Numbered from the stretch's first letter, positions 17,761 through 26,977 are shown. The stretch is DNA of 64,000 nucleotides from Korobacter sp963758505 (GCA_963758505.1 CAVWVJ010000003.1:1922001-1986000), one strand, 5' to 3'. Made by a program: numbers and translations. The notes: a model not told the origin generated them from the letters alone.

Positions 17761-18207
17761 ATGAAAGCAAACCATTCGCAGCCGCTTCCATGTCTCTGCG
17801 CTACGCTTCGCCGGGCATCGCGGGCGCTGACTCAACGCTACGAAGATGCGCTTCGACCGGTTGGATTGAAGGCCTCGCAGTTCACGATCCTGCAGGTGCT
17901 TGCGTTGGCGGGCGAAGTGAGCCAAGGCGAATTGGCAGAGATCCTGGCGATGGACAGCACGACACTCACCCGAACCCTCGCGGTGATGGGCCGGCATGCC
18001 TGGGTGACAAAGCGACCAGGCCAGGACAGACGCGAGTGGCGGCTTCGGCTGGCGAAGGCTGGAGCGGCGAAGCTACAGGAGGCGCTGCCCCATTGGGAGC
18101 GCGCACAGCGGGAGTTTCGCGACGGCTTCGGCAGCCGCTGGGAGAGCCTGATGGAAAACATGAACGAGGTAACGAACGCCGCAATTGAACGAGGAGTAGC
18201 GAGATGA
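17761..18207 (+). CDS. MarR family transcriptional regulator
   Basis: The 148-residue protein has the MarR winged-helix fold: a dimerisation helix (about 12-35), the HTH region VSQGELAEILAMDSTTLTRTLAVM (about 55-78) and the wing with the DRRE motif (PGQDRREWRLRL). Cysteines at 11 and 13 near the N-terminus could allow redox control, as in OhrR-type members, but this is speculative. It overlaps the next gene by 4 nt (ATGA), so the regulator and the membrane protein are cotranscribed behind the palindromic operator. Confidence 0.92.
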   Translation: MKANHSQPLPCLCATLRRASRALTQRYEDALRPVGLKASQFTILQVLALAGEVSQGELAEILAMDSTTLTRTLAVMGRHAWVTKRPGQDRREWRLRLAKAGAAKLQEALPHWERAQREFRDGFGSRWESLMENMNEVTNAAIERGVAR

Positions 18208-18854
18208 ATAATCTAAAGTATGAAAAGCTGACGGCTGCGCTTCTGGCGGCCTGGTTTACGTTCTCAATTACAGCATCGGCGCTGCAGGTATTCAGAAGCG
18301 AAGCGAGGCGCCCGCCGCTGGCGATCCTGCTGGCGGTGGTAATCCCGATTGCCGGGTTCCTTCTGTGGTTTTCGAAATCGAAGACCTTCCGGGATTTCGC
18401 GCTGTCATTAAATCCGCGGACATTGACGATTCTGCAGGCGTGGAGAATTGGAGGATTTGTTTTCCTCGTCCTGTACACGTATCACATTCTTCCGGGTGCT
18501 TTGGCGCTTCCCGCCGGCTGGGGAGACATCGCGATTGGGGCGACGGCCTTGATCGTGGCGACGAAGCTGACGCGTCCGGAACGCCGGAACAGCTTCATTG
18601 TTTGGCAACTGCTGGGGATGACCGACCTGGTGGTGGCGATTGCCATGGGCGCGTTGGCACGGTTCGTCGAACCGCAGGGAGTGACGACGGCTCCCATGAC
18701 GGTGTTGCCACTAAGCTTGATACCGACGTTTGTTGTGCCCTTGCTGCTGATCGTCCACCTGATTTGCATCGCGCAAGCGCTGCGGTGGCCGGTGCGCGGG
18801 CATCTGGACCAAGCTGTAGGAAAGCATTGGGGAGCGGGGGAGGGCCTGGTTTAA
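18204..18854 (+). CDS. Integral membrane protein of unknown function
   Basis: The 216-residue protein has about six hydrophobic segments and no soluble domain. I do not recognise its family with confidence. It starts inside the stop codon of the MarR gene (4 nt overlap), so it is probably the regulated partner. No catalytic motif is obvious; a conserved-looking WGDIAIG segment follows YHILPG near the middle. A transport or membrane-stress role would be guesswork. Confidence 0.8.
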   Translation: MNNLKYEKLTAALLAAWFTFSITASALQVFRSEARRPPLAILLAVVIPIAGFLLWFSKSKTFRDFALSLNPRTLTILQAWRIGGFVFLVLYTYHILPGALALPAGWGDIAIGATALIVATKLTRPERRNSFIVWQLLGMTDLVVAIAMGALARFVEPQGVTTAPMTVLPLSLIPTFVVPLLLIVHLICIAQALRWPVRGHLDQAVGKHWGAGEGLV

Positions 18855-18872
18855 CCGGATCTGCCGTCGATA

Positions 18873-19442
18873 CTAGGGGTTGATGTCGGGCTTCCTGGAC
18901 TGCTCCTGGAAGCGGCGAAGGCTGGCAGCCAGAGTGGCTTTGTTGACCGGATCGGTCTCGGCCGCGAGTTTGGCTTGCAGCCACTGCAGGAAGCGTGGCT
19001 GTCCGACGAAGGGACGCGGCTCGGAGGTTTCCATCACGCGGATGTCGCCGTTGGAATCCCCGACCTCGATGTGGACGGTCACGCGGTTGGGGTCGGGGAA
19101 GTAGCCGCCGGAGAAATCGTATTCTCCGATGATGTCGTATTGCACGTCGAAGCCATAGCGTCCGTGCTCGGACCGCATATCGGGCAGGATCTGGTAGCGG
19201 GTGACGACCGCGATACGCTTGAATTCCGGATTATCGCGCCACGATGTGATCGGCTGGATGCGCGGCCAGCCTTGCGCGGTGAGGCGAGCGCCGTCGTAAT
19301 CGAGACGGCAATAGCTGGACGCCGCCTGGCGATATTCCGCGTTCCGGTTGGAATGTTCCCCGGGATTGATGCGCAGCCCGGATTGCGCCGGAGCCGGCAT
19401 CGCAAGCCAAACAAGTACAGCAAGTGCAGAGATCCAACGCAT
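18873..19442 (-). CDS. Secreted protein of unknown function
   Basis: The 189-residue product has a Sec signal peptide (about 1-20, ending PAPAQS), followed by a mature domain rich in aromatic residues and beta strands (YDIIGEYDFSGGYFPDP). The C-terminus is a helical, charged segment. I do not recognise a named family. It is transcribed toward the membrane protein gene, with a weak ribosome-binding site. No operon partner is apparent. Confidence 0.75.
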   Translation of the reverse strand: MRWISALAVLVWLAMPAPAQSGLRINPGEHSNRNAEYRQAASSYCRLDYDGARLTAQGWPRIQPITSWRDNPEFKRIAVVTRYQILPDMRSEHGRYGFDVQYDIIGEYDFSGGYFPDPNRVTVHIEVGDSNGDIRVMETSEPRPFVGQPRFLQWLQAKLAAETDPVNKATLAASLRRFQEQSRKPDINP

Positions 19443-19567
19443 GGTTAAACCTAAGTTCCTGAAGTGAATCTCAGCCTATCACGACTTGCCGTAAGCAAAT
19501 GTAAAGGGTGGGGTTACGTTGGTTGCACGATCGTGGCGAAGTCGGCTCGGGAAGAAGGTCGCGTGAC

Positions 19568-19599
19568 CAAACAAAACGCCCGGAGCGCATCCGGGCGTT
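19568..19599 (-). terminator. Terminator of the MacA/ATPase operon
   Basis: A perfect 10 bp stem (AACGCCCGGA at 19575-19584 with TCCGGGCGTT at 19590-19599, loop GCGCA). Read on the minus strand it is followed by TTTTGTTTGG, 15 nt after the ATPase stop codon. Confidence 0.92.
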
Positions 19600-19614
19600 G
19601 CGAAAATTTGCCAG

Positions 19615-20379
19615 CTACTTTTTGACGAGTGCGGCGCCGCGGGCGGTGACTTCATCGCGGGAAACGACACCGTCTTTGATGTAGACCACGCGGTGCGCGT
19701 ACTCGGCGATGTCGTGCTCGTGGGTGACGAGGACGATGGTGTTGCCCTGCGACTGCAGAGTGTCGAAGAGGGCCATGATCTCGATGCCGGTTTGAGAATC
19801 GAGATTTCCGGTAGGCTCGTCGGCCAGGATGATCGAGGGACGATTGACCAGCGCGCGCGCGATAGCGACGCGCTGCCTCTGGCCGCCGGAGAGTTCATTG
19901 GGCTTGTGGTGCATGCGCTCCGCCATGCCGACTTTGGTCAGCGAATCCTTGGCGCGCTCGATGCGTTCGGCGGCGGGGACGCCAGCGTAAATCAGCGGCA
20001 GTTCCACGTTGTGCAGCGCGGTGGCGCGAGCCAGCAGGTTGAAGGTCTGGAAGACAAACCCGATTTCGCGGTTGCGGATGCGCGCCAGTTCGTCGTCATC
20101 GAGTTCGCTGACGAGATGGCTGTTGAGCCAGTAAAGGCCCTTGCTCGGCGTATCGAGGCAGCCGATGAGATTCATGAGCGTCGATTTGCCGGAACCCGAC
20201 GGGCCCATGATGGCGACATATTCATTGCGCTCGATGCGCAGGTTGACGCCGCGCAGAGCGTGCACCTGCTGTTCGGAGCCCATGTCGTAGGTCTTCCAGA
20301 GGTCTTCCGTACAGATGATGCAGGACGCCGGGGGCGTGGTCATGTTTTCAGTCATGCTGGCCATCTCGAGTGTTGCCAT
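19615..20379 (-). CDS. ABC transporter ATP-binding protein, MacB/LolD type
   Basis: The 254-residue ATPase has Walker A GPSGSGKST (59-67), Q-loop, signature LSGGQRQRVAIARAL, Walker B IILADEPTGNLD and the H-loop VTHEHDIAEYA. The LADEPTGNLD and GSEQQVHALRGV forms are typical of the MacB/LolD/FtsE branch. The start has AAGGAG 5 nt upstream. It follows the MacA-like adaptor gene by 56 nt and is followed by a terminator; the corresponding FtsX-type permease is not beside it. It likely powers an export or lipoprotein-type mechanotransmission pump whose permease is encoded elsewhere. Confidence 0.93.
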   Translation of the reverse strand: MATLEMASMTENMTTPPASCIICTEDLWKTYDMGSEQQVHALRGVNLRIERNEYVAIMGPSGSGKSTLMNLIGCLDTPSKGLYWLNSHLVSELDDDELARIRNREIGFVFQTFNLLARATALHNVELPLIYAGVPAAERIERAKDSLTKVGMAERMHHKPNELSGGQRQRVAIARALVNRPSIILADEPTGNLDSQTGIEIMALFDTLQSQGNTIVLVTHEHDIAEYAHRVVYIKDGVVSRDEVTARGAALVKK

Positions 20380-20435
20380 GCCATCTCCTTCGTTGAGGCC
20401 GCGCCGGTATGAAGAACCGGCAAGGAACGTGCGGA

Positions 20436-21815
20436 CTAGGAATTATCGTCCAGCTTGGCCGGGGCCGAGTTATCGACCTTGACCTTAGCGCCGTTGCGCA
20501 AAGTACGAAGCACCTTGTAGCTGCCGGTGACGATGGTATCGCCATCCTTCAAACCCTTGGTGACCTCGATATCGGTCGTCCCGGTAATGCCGGTCTCTAC
20601 TGGTACGAATTCGACCTTCTTTTCGTTCGCACGATAAACGAAGACTCCCTGGAGTTCTTCCTTGTCGTTCTTTGCCTGTTCGGGAGAAGCCGCTTGAACG
20701 CTGCCATCCTTTTTGCCGTTCTTGTCCTTCAGGTCGCCGCGCTGCCGGATGGTGAGCGCCTGGATCGGAATCGTAATGGCGTTGTCGCGGGTGGCGGTGG
20801 TGATCTTGGCGGTGGTGGAAAGTCCGGGCCGCAGCGAAGCGGGCGGATCCGCCAGGGTGACGACCACCTTGAAGTCCCGGGCCTCCTGGCTGCCGCCGGT
20901 GGATTGCGACGTAGAAACTCCCGTGGAGCGCAGGATCGCATTATCGCCGATCTCCGTAACCGTGCCCTTGAACTTCTGCTTGGGCAGCGCGTCGATTGTC
21001 ACCTCAGCCGGCTGTCCGAGCTTCACGTTCACGATGTCGGTTTCGTCAACCTTCACCTCGGCGGTGACCACCGACATATCGGAGATCGTCATGATCGTAC
21101 TGCCTGGCGAGTTCTGGATGCCCATGACCACCATCTCTCCCTGCCGGACGGGGAGGTTGGTCACGATTCCGTCGTAAGGAGCGACATAGGTCGTCTTGGC
21201 GAGAACGTCGGAGGCATGGGTGAGGGCGGCGGCGTTCTGCTTGATATGGCGCATCGCCGACTCAGATTGCGCCTTGGTCTGGATGATCCGGATCTTTGCC
21301 TGCTGCAGGTTGGAAGCGGAGGCCTCAAAGGCGGCCTTGCGGCTGTCATAGTCCTGCTTCGGAATGAGCTGATCCTTATAAAGGCTCTGCCCGCGCTGCC
21401 AGTCGAAGTTCTTCTGTTCGTAGTCGGCCTGGGCGCGATCGAGATCGGCGAGAGCCGTCTTCTGGGCGGCATCGGCTGCCGCGGCATCAGCCTGGGCGGC
21501 GTCGAGCGCTGCCCGGCCGGCGTTGACGTCAGCCGCAGGCTGGATGTCTTCCAGTTGCGCGACCAGCTGGCCTTTCTTAACGTGATCGCCTTCCTTCACG
21601 GGCAGAGAAATGAGACGGCCCATCGCATTCGCGCCTACGTTCACGAAGGTCTTGGGCTTGATTTCACCGGAGGCCGTGACAATGGAGGCGATGTTATTGC
21701 GAGCGACTTTACCAGTCTGGATCGTGACGTCGCCCTGCCGGCTCTTGATGACGGTGATAACCACCACCACCGCCAAGAGCAGCACGACGCCGCCAATGAT
21801 CAATATTTTTTTCAT
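20436..21815 (-). CDS. Periplasmic adaptor (membrane fusion) protein, MacA-like
   Basis: The 459-residue protein has an N-terminal anchor helix (about 4-22), a lipoyl-like half-motif (KPKTFVNVGANAMGRLISL), a long Ala/Asp/Gln-rich coiled coil (about 95-200), the second lipoyl half (VAPYDGIVTNLPVRQGEMV), a beta-barrel domain and a membrane-proximal domain. This is the HlyD/MacA architecture that connects an inner-membrane ABC permease to an outer-membrane channel. GAGG stands 5 nt before the start. It is first in the operon with the ATPase gene. An Asp/Lys-rich insertion near residues 370-395 is probably a flexible loop. Confidence 0.92.
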   Translation of the reverse strand: MKKILIIGGVVLLLAVVVVITVIKSRQGDVTIQTGKVARNNIASIVTASGEIKPKTFVNVGANAMGRLISLPVKEGDHVKKGQLVAQLEDIQPAADVNAGRAALDAAQADAAAADAAQKTALADLDRAQADYEQKNFDWQRGQSLYKDQLIPKQDYDSRKAAFEASASNLQQAKIRIIQTKAQSESAMRHIKQNAAALTHASDVLAKTTYVAPYDGIVTNLPVRQGEMVVMGIQNSPGSTIMTISDMSVVTAEVKVDETDIVNVKLGQPAEVTIDALPKQKFKGTVTEIGDNAILRSTGVSTSQSTGGSQEARDFKVVVTLADPPASLRPGLSTTAKITTATRDNAITIPIQALTIRQRGDLKDKNGKKDGSVQAASPEQAKNDKEELQGVFVYRANEKKVEFVPVETGITGTTDIEVTKGLKDGDTIVTGSYKVLRTLRNGAKVKVDNSAPAKLDDNS

Positions 21816-22217
21816 GAGACCTCGAGAATACGGGCTACCTGCCTATGAGCGCGACTGAGATCGTACCTGTGGCATCCCGTTTCATCGGGCTAAGCCCTGG
21901 CTAACAATCGTTACGAAAACTGACGGTCGAAAGTTCCGGAAGAGAGCATTCTTTCTTACGGTTTACCGGTGGAACTCGGACCGCAGGCAACGACTTCGGG
22001 CGGCATTGCCAACTTTACGATTATAGCGGGTGAGAGCAGCTGCCGGGCATGTGTCTAAGGAGACACAGGGAAGTCAACGGACAAAAACGCCTGTGGTTCG
22101 TCCAAAAGCAAGCAGAACTCCTTTCGGAAGGGGGTAGCGGCCTTGATTTGGAGATGCCGAAACCATACAATTTCAATGCCCCTGCCCATTCATAAGAGAG
22201 ATATTGGAGTGTCCCAG
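21816..22217. other. Intergenic region without identified gene
   Basis: This 402 bp divergent region should hold promoters for the MacA operon (minus) and the GWxTD gene (plus). I see no convincing ORF, tRNA or strong palindrome in it. GGAG at 22206-22209 is the ribosome-binding site for the GWxTD gene. Confidence 0.5.
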
Positions 22218-23924
22218 ATGAAGTTGTTCCGCAATTTGTTTTTGGCTTTGATCTTTGTGGTATGCATGTTCGCCGGCATGGCTTACGCGGGGCAAGCCGA
22301 CGACAAGGCGGCCAAGAATGCAACCGATCAGCAGCCGGCGGCGGATCCTCTGAAACGCCCGCTCTCGGAGAAGCAAAAGAAGCAGAGTCTGAAGTCGCTC
22401 TATAAGGAACTCGATCCGGCCGACAAGAAATGGCTCGACGAGGACGTCCGGTACATCATCACCGACGAAGAGCGCGAGGCCTTCCTGAAACTCTCCAACG
22501 CCGAGGAGCGGGACGCCTTTATCGAGCAGTTCTGGCTGCGCCGCGATCCCACCCCCGACACTCCGGAAAACGAATTCAAGGAAGAGCATTACCGGCGCAT
22601 TGCGTATGCCAACGAGCACTTCCCCTCCGGCGTCCCGGGATGGCGTACCGACCGCGGGAGGATTTACATCGTCTTTGGTCCGCCGGATGAAATCGATTCG
22701 CATCCCTCGGGAGGCACTTACGACCGTCCGATGGAAGAGGGTGGCGGCACCACCTCAACCTTCCCGTTCGAAGATTGGCGCTACCGCTATATCGAGGGGA
22801 TCGGCAACGAGGTCATCATCGAGTTCGTCGATCAGTGCATGTGCAGCGAGTACAAAATCTCGCTCGATCCCAACGACAAAGACGCACTGCTGCATACGCC
22901 GAACAGCGGCTTGACGATGTACGAGTCGATGGGCATGTCCAACAAGGCGGACCGCGTCAGCGGGCTCAACCCTACGGGTGATATCAACGGTCCCCAGACC
23001 GCCCAGACGAAGCAGTTCGACAAACTGGAACAGTACGCGAAGCTGATGAAGCCGCCGCCGGTGAAGTTCAAGGACCTGGAAAGCGAACTGGTCACTCACA
23101 AGATCATCACGAATCCCATGCCCTTCGATGTGCGGACCGATTTCGTGAAAGTGACGAGCGACACCGTGCTCGTCCCTGTCACCGTGCAGGTGAAGAACAA
23201 GGACATCACGTTCGTCAACAAAGACGGCATCCAGCGCGGAACGGTGAACATTTTCGGCCGGGTGACGACCCTGACCGGCAAGATCGTGCAGACCTTCGAA
23301 GAGCCGGTGCAGATCGATGTTCCCAACGAATTGCTGGCGCAGAAGGTGGAGCAGTCTTCGGTGTATTGGAAGGCCCTCCCGCTGCGCTCGGGACGCTACC
23401 GCTTCGACATCGTGATTAAGGATGTCAATGGGGATCGTTCCGGCATCTGGAGCCGCGGCATCATGGTTCCGGATTACGGCGACGACAAGCTGAACTCCTC
23501 TTCCATGATTCTTGCCGACATTATGGAGAAGGTGCCGGCAAAGTCAGTGGGGGCGGGCAGCTTCGTGCTGGGTGACGAAAAAGTGCGTCCGCGGGTGGAT
23601 CCTGCGAACGGCAAGCCGGCTTCTTTCAAGCGTGACCAGCGGCTGAACCTGTGGATGCAGGTGTATAACCTGGCACTCGACGATAAGACCAAGAAGCCTT
23701 CGGCGACGGTGCAGTACGATCTGATCGACGCGCAGACCAATAAATCGGTTGTGACCGCTACCGAATCGACCGAGCAGATGGGCAATGTAGGCGACCAGCT
23801 AACCCTGGAAAAGAGCATGGCCCTGAACAGCATGGAACCTGGCCTGTACCGCTTGACCGTAAAGATCGACGACAAGGTATCAAATCAAAGCTTGACGCGA
23901 AGCACACCGTTTGTGGTGGAATAG
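22218..23924 (+). CDS. GWxTD domain-containing secreted protein
   Basis: The 568-residue product has a signal peptide (about 1-25, ending AYAGQ), a charged helical region with FLKLSNAEERDAFIEQFWLRRDPTP, and the GWxTD-type core PGWRTDRGRIYIVFGPPDEI. The C-terminal half consists of beta-rich domains. GWxTD proteins are common in Acidobacteria and related phyla; their biochemical role is unknown. The ATG at 22218 is used because it directly precedes the signal peptide and has GGAG 8 nt upstream. The next gene begins 25 nt downstream, so the two probably form a unit. Confidence 0.88.
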   Translation: MKLFRNLFLALIFVVCMFAGMAYAGQADDKAAKNATDQQPAADPLKRPLSEKQKKQSLKSLYKELDPADKKWLDEDVRYIITDEEREAFLKLSNAEERDAFIEQFWLRRDPTPDTPENEFKEEHYRRIAYANEHFPSGVPGWRTDRGRIYIVFGPPDEIDSHPSGGTYDRPMEEGGGTTSTFPFEDWRYRYIEGIGNEVIIEFVDQCMCSEYKISLDPNDKDALLHTPNSGLTMYESMGMSNKADRVSGLNPTGDINGPQTAQTKQFDKLEQYAKLMKPPPVKFKDLESELVTHKIITNPMPFDVRTDFVKVTSDTVLVPVTVQVKNKDITFVNKDGIQRGTVNIFGRVTTLTGKIVQTFEEPVQIDVPNELLAQKVEQSSVYWKALPLRSGRYRFDIVIKDVNGDRSGIWSRGIMVPDYGDDKLNSSSMILADIMEKVPAKSVGAGSFVLGDEKVRPRVDPANGKPASFKRDQRLNLWMQVYNLALDDKTKKPSATVQYDLIDAQTNKSVVTATESTEQMGNVGDQLTLEKSMALNSMEPGLYRLTVKIDDKVSNQSLTRSTPFVVE

Positions 23925-23949
23925 CCTCTGCTTGACGAGTGGGAGACCC

Positions 23950-25644
23950 ATGATCCGTAAATTCGGATGGATGCTCGTCGTGATTGCGTGGTCGGCGATG
24001 GTGTCGGCATCTGCGCATCCGGGGAAGCTTTCGGGTTATGTGCGCGATACCAAGGGCGTGGCGCAGATGGGCGCCAGTGTGGAAGTGACCCAGTTTGGGG
24101 GTACGGAAACCCTGCGCGCGTTTACCGATCCGCGAGGGTTCTTCGCGATCGCGGGGTTGCTTCCGGGTAAGTACACGGTCAAAGTGAGCGCGCCGTCCTT
24201 CCTGCCCAGCATGACGCAGAACCTGGCGTTGCAATCCGGCGCCAGCCTCGTCATGCACATCACGCTCAACACGCTCTTCGAAGCAGTGACCTTGCTGCCC
24301 GATCGCAAGAAACCGACGGACGATCAAGACGATTGGAAGTGGACGCTGCGCTCCATGTCAAACCGTCCGATTTTGCGGGTGGTGAACGGCAGCCCGGTGG
24401 TTGTGAGCGAAGCCCGAAAAGATCAGGCGGCGCCGTATACAGCCGTATCCTTCATAGCCGGATCGCAGGCGGACGGTTACGGATCCAGCGGCGACTACGG
24501 CACGGCTTTCGATATGCGGCAGTCGCTGTTCGCGAATGGAACGATCGCGCTGACCGGCAATGTCGCGTATAGCGCCGGGGGGGATCCGGGCGGAGTCGTG
24601 CGCGCGGCGTATAAGAAAGAAATGGCGGACGGATCGCGTCCCGAGTTGGCCCTCATCGCCCGGCGATTCGCGACTCCCCAGTTGGGGTTGCGGGCGCCTA
24701 CGTTACAGTCTTTTGACGCTCTTGCTTCCAATACCACCCAAATTGCCGACTCGATCGAACTGAACTACGGCGGTGATTTGCAAACCGTGCAGTTTGCTGG
24801 ACGCCAGGACGCGTTCCGTCCATTTGCAAACTTGAACTGGCACCTCTCGCCGAACACGGTGGTGGCCTACCGCTATGCGACATCGGTTCCGAATACGAGG
24901 AACCTCCAGGGCTTCGATACGGCCCCGGCGGAGTACGGCGACGGCGATCCGCGGGTGACATTGGTCAACGGCCAAGGCACCCTGGAGAAGGCCTCCCACC
25001 AGGAACTCTCGGTGTCCCAGCACGTCGGGAAGAACAGCATCCAGGTGGCCGCCTTCTCCGACCACATCAATAACGCGGAACTGACCGGCCTTGGCAATGT
25101 GGACGATTCGCGGGGCGACGTGCTGCCGGACTTCGTCTCAGGAACCTTCAGCTACAACGGCGGCAACTTCTCAACCAGCGGCATGCGGATCGTCTTTGAA
25201 AGAAAACTGCCACATGATGTAACCGCCACGCTGGATTACGCCTTTGGCGGAGTACTCGACCTGAATGGCGACAACGTCGCATGGAACCAGGTTCGCAGCT
25301 TGCTCGGCGAGCACCAGTCGCATGCCATGACCGCCAAGGTGACGGGCACGCTGCCGGGGGCGCGAACTCACTGGATCGCTTCTTACCGCTGGATGAACGG
25401 AACCGCGCTGACTGCGATTGACATGTTCAATGCGTCGCCGGGAGAAGCCGATCCGTTTTTGAATATCTTCGTGCGGCAGCCATTGCCGCATACTCGTCTC
25501 ATTCCGGGAAAGATGGAAGCGGTGGTGGACGTGCGCAACCTCCTGGCCCAAGGCTATATTCCGGTGATGAGCCCGGATGGAAGCACGGTTTACCTCGTTC
25601 AATCCGCGCGTTCCATACGCGGCGGCGTCGCCTTCACGTTCTAA
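23950..25644 (+). CDS. CarboxypepD_reg domain plus beta-barrel outer-membrane protein
   Basis: The 564-residue product has a signal peptide (ending SASA, about residue 22), an N-terminal CarboxypepD_reg-like domain (about 25-110, LSGYVRDTKGVAQMGASVEV), then a region of alternating aromatic/polar strands ending in a C-terminal phenylalanine (GGVAFTF), as expected for an outer-membrane beta-barrel. It is much shorter than Oar-like TonB receptors, and I do not see a clear plug domain. The ATG at 23950 follows the GWxTD stop by 25 nt. Its partner relationship to the GWxTD protein is inferred from position. Confidence 0.78.
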   Translation: MIRKFGWMLVVIAWSAMVSASAHPGKLSGYVRDTKGVAQMGASVEVTQFGGTETLRAFTDPRGFFAIAGLLPGKYTVKVSAPSFLPSMTQNLALQSGASLVMHITLNTLFEAVTLLPDRKKPTDDQDDWKWTLRSMSNRPILRVVNGSPVVVSEARKDQAAPYTAVSFIAGSQADGYGSSGDYGTAFDMRQSLFANGTIALTGNVAYSAGGDPGGVVRAAYKKEMADGSRPELALIARRFATPQLGLRAPTLQSFDALASNTTQIADSIELNYGGDLQTVQFAGRQDAFRPFANLNWHLSPNTVVAYRYATSVPNTRNLQGFDTAPAEYGDGDPRVTLVNGQGTLEKASHQELSVSQHVGKNSIQVAAFSDHINNAELTGLGNVDDSRGDVLPDFVSGTFSYNGGNFSTSGMRIVFERKLPHDVTATLDYAFGGVLDLNGDNVAWNQVRSLLGEHQSHAMTAKVTGTLPGARTHWIASYRWMNGTALTAIDMFNASPGEADPFLNIFVRQPLPHTRLIPGKMEAVVDVRNLLAQGYIPVMSPDGSTVYLVQSARSIRGGVAFTF

Positions 25645-25729
25645 CCCGATCTCTTTGCGGATATTTAATTCTCCGGCGCGGATTGCATTTTCAGCCGCGA
25701 TTCATGCGGCTTCGTGCGCTGCCGTTCAT

Positions 25730-25763
25730 TTGACGCAGGGCACTTCGATTGTTAGTATCGAAG

Positions 25764-25765
<2 letters not shown>
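25730..25765 (+). promoter_or_regulatory. Putative sigma-70 promoter and inverted repeat before tRNA-fMet
   Basis: TTGACG (25730-25735) and TAGTAT (25753-25758) are separated by 17 bp, close to the sigma-70 consensus. A perfect 9 bp inverted repeat, CACTTCGAT (25741-25749) and ATCGAAGTG (25757-25765), overlaps the -10 box and reaches the first two bases of the tRNA. Confidence 0.55.
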
Positions 25766-25840
<75 letters not shown>

Positions 25841-25844
25841 ATCA

Positions 25845-25886
25845 AACGTCGCCGTTGAGCAATGCTCCGGCGACGTTTTCTTTTTA
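25845..25886 (+). terminator. Terminator after tRNA-fMet
   Basis: AACGTCGCCG (25845-25854) pairs with CGGCGACGTT (25868-25877), with an inner GAGC/GCTC helix, followed by TTCTTTTT. It starts 5 nt after the tRNA. Confidence 0.9.
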
Positions 25887-26147
25887 AGGGCACGTTACAG
25901 AAAATCCGGCGACGGGAAATTTCCTTCTCGCCCCTGCCCTCGCAGGCGCAATGCGACATGCAATCTTCCTGTGGACAGATTTAGCTTGTTTCATGGCATT
26001 CTCCACCTCGCGCCTGTTCCTGCGGAATCAGCGCATTCTGTCGATTCCAACGTGCTGTCGAGTTGAGCTGTTCGGGTCACGTTCGCGTTCGCCATGAGTG
26101 CTCTCCTGTACCGCAATCGCTTTGGTTGTGACGAGGCTGAGCTGCTC
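25887..26147. other. Intergenic region without identified gene
   Basis: Downstream of the tRNA terminator and up to the end of the LuxR-type gene I see no supportable gene. A 48-codon open stretch at 25951-26097 has no ribosome-binding site or recognisable motif and is not called. Confidence 0.4.
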
Positions 26148-26636
26148 TCATCGATTCACCAGGGAGTCCGCCAGCCTCCGCTGACGCCAGCGGCGCAGAC
26201 GAGATACCAGCATCGTCGGACTGCTTCGCAGGCTCCAGATCTCGTGTGGCTTCGGCGAGGCGTAGAGAACAAGTTCTGCCCGGGTACGACACTTGAGGCG
26301 GCGCACCAGGTAGCCGATACACCCGTACACGGTATTTTCCGAGAGGCTCAACTTCACTGCGATCTCGTGATCGCTGAAGCCTTGTCCTGCCAATCTGTAG
26401 ACCGGGACAACCACGCCCATCTTCTCCCAATGGGAGCGCGTATCCGCCGTACCGATCGGACGATCGCCCGTCCTCGGAGTTAATGTCGAGGTCCCGCCTA
26501 GACCTGATTTCACGGAGGAAGCAACCCAGCTAACCCCATCAATCAGCGCCTGGAGCACACGAAGGACCGGAGCAAGGAACAAGCCGTAGAGCAATGTTCT
26601 GACTGGATTCTGCATAAACGAGGTTTTTTGTCCCAC
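26148..26636 (-). CDS. Small LuxR-type HTH protein
   Basis: The roughly 162-residue protein has a hydrophobic N-terminal segment (about 10-40) and a C-terminal LuxR/GerE-type helix-turn-helix (LAGQGFSDHEIAVKLSLSEN, then TVYGCIGYLVRRLKCRTRAE, about 82-122). There is no receiver or ligand-binding domain. The start is uncertain: GTG at 26636 gives the longest reading, while an ATG at 26615 is possible; neither has a good ribosome-binding site. It may be a DNA-binding regulator controlled by membrane association, but that is inference. Confidence 0.6.
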   Translation of the reverse strand: MGQKTSFMQNPVRTLLYGLFLAPVLRVLQALIDGVSWVASSVKSGLGGTSTLTPRTGDRPIGTADTRSHWEKMGVVVPVYRLAGQGFSDHEIAVKLSLSENTVYGCIGYLVRRLKCRTRAELVLYASPKPHEIWSLRSSPTMLVSRLRRWRQRRLADSLVNR

Positions 26637-26731
26637 ATATCCAAAGCAGGGACAAGGCCAGTATCAGGGTTGAGAGGCTGCAATACTGGTCAGAATTGAA
26701 CACTCCCGAGACGGTCAGGGCACGCACACAG

Positions 26732-26977
26732 TTACGATTGAGGTTGATCTTCCTGCCTACCGCTAAAAGCCAAGTCCCATTGCGCAGGGAAGAAGTCCCG
26801 TACGGGGGTGGTTCGCGTCTCCTGTTGATTGCCGCAGTACAGGCACATCGCGGGAATGTGACGAATGTCGACTTCCCGGGTGATGTTGGTTTCGCGGATA
26901 CCTAGCGATGCCGCGATCACCGGACCCTTGCACTTCTCGCAAGGGTACGCGCAAAGATGAAGGTACTGGGTTCGCAT
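26732..26977 (-). CDS. Small zinc-binding protein
   Basis: This 81-residue protein begins MRTQYLHLCAYPCEKCKGPV and has a four-cysteine pattern: C13-x2-C16 and C45-x2-C48 (MCLYCGNQQ), plus C9. The spacing fits a zinc ribbon. Short proteins of this type occur in soil Acidobacteria and are of unknown function. The C-terminal 20 residues are polar and look disordered. No strong ribosome-binding site is visible. Confidence 0.6.
   Translation of the reverse strand: MRTQYLHLCAYPCEKCKGPVIAASLGIRETNITREVDIRHIPAMCLYCGNQQETRTTPVRDFFPAQWDLAFSGRQEDQPQS

Noticed and set aside
25951..26097. 48-codon open frame after the tRNA terminator
   Set aside because: No ribosome-binding site, no homologue known to me and ordinary composition; likely chance.
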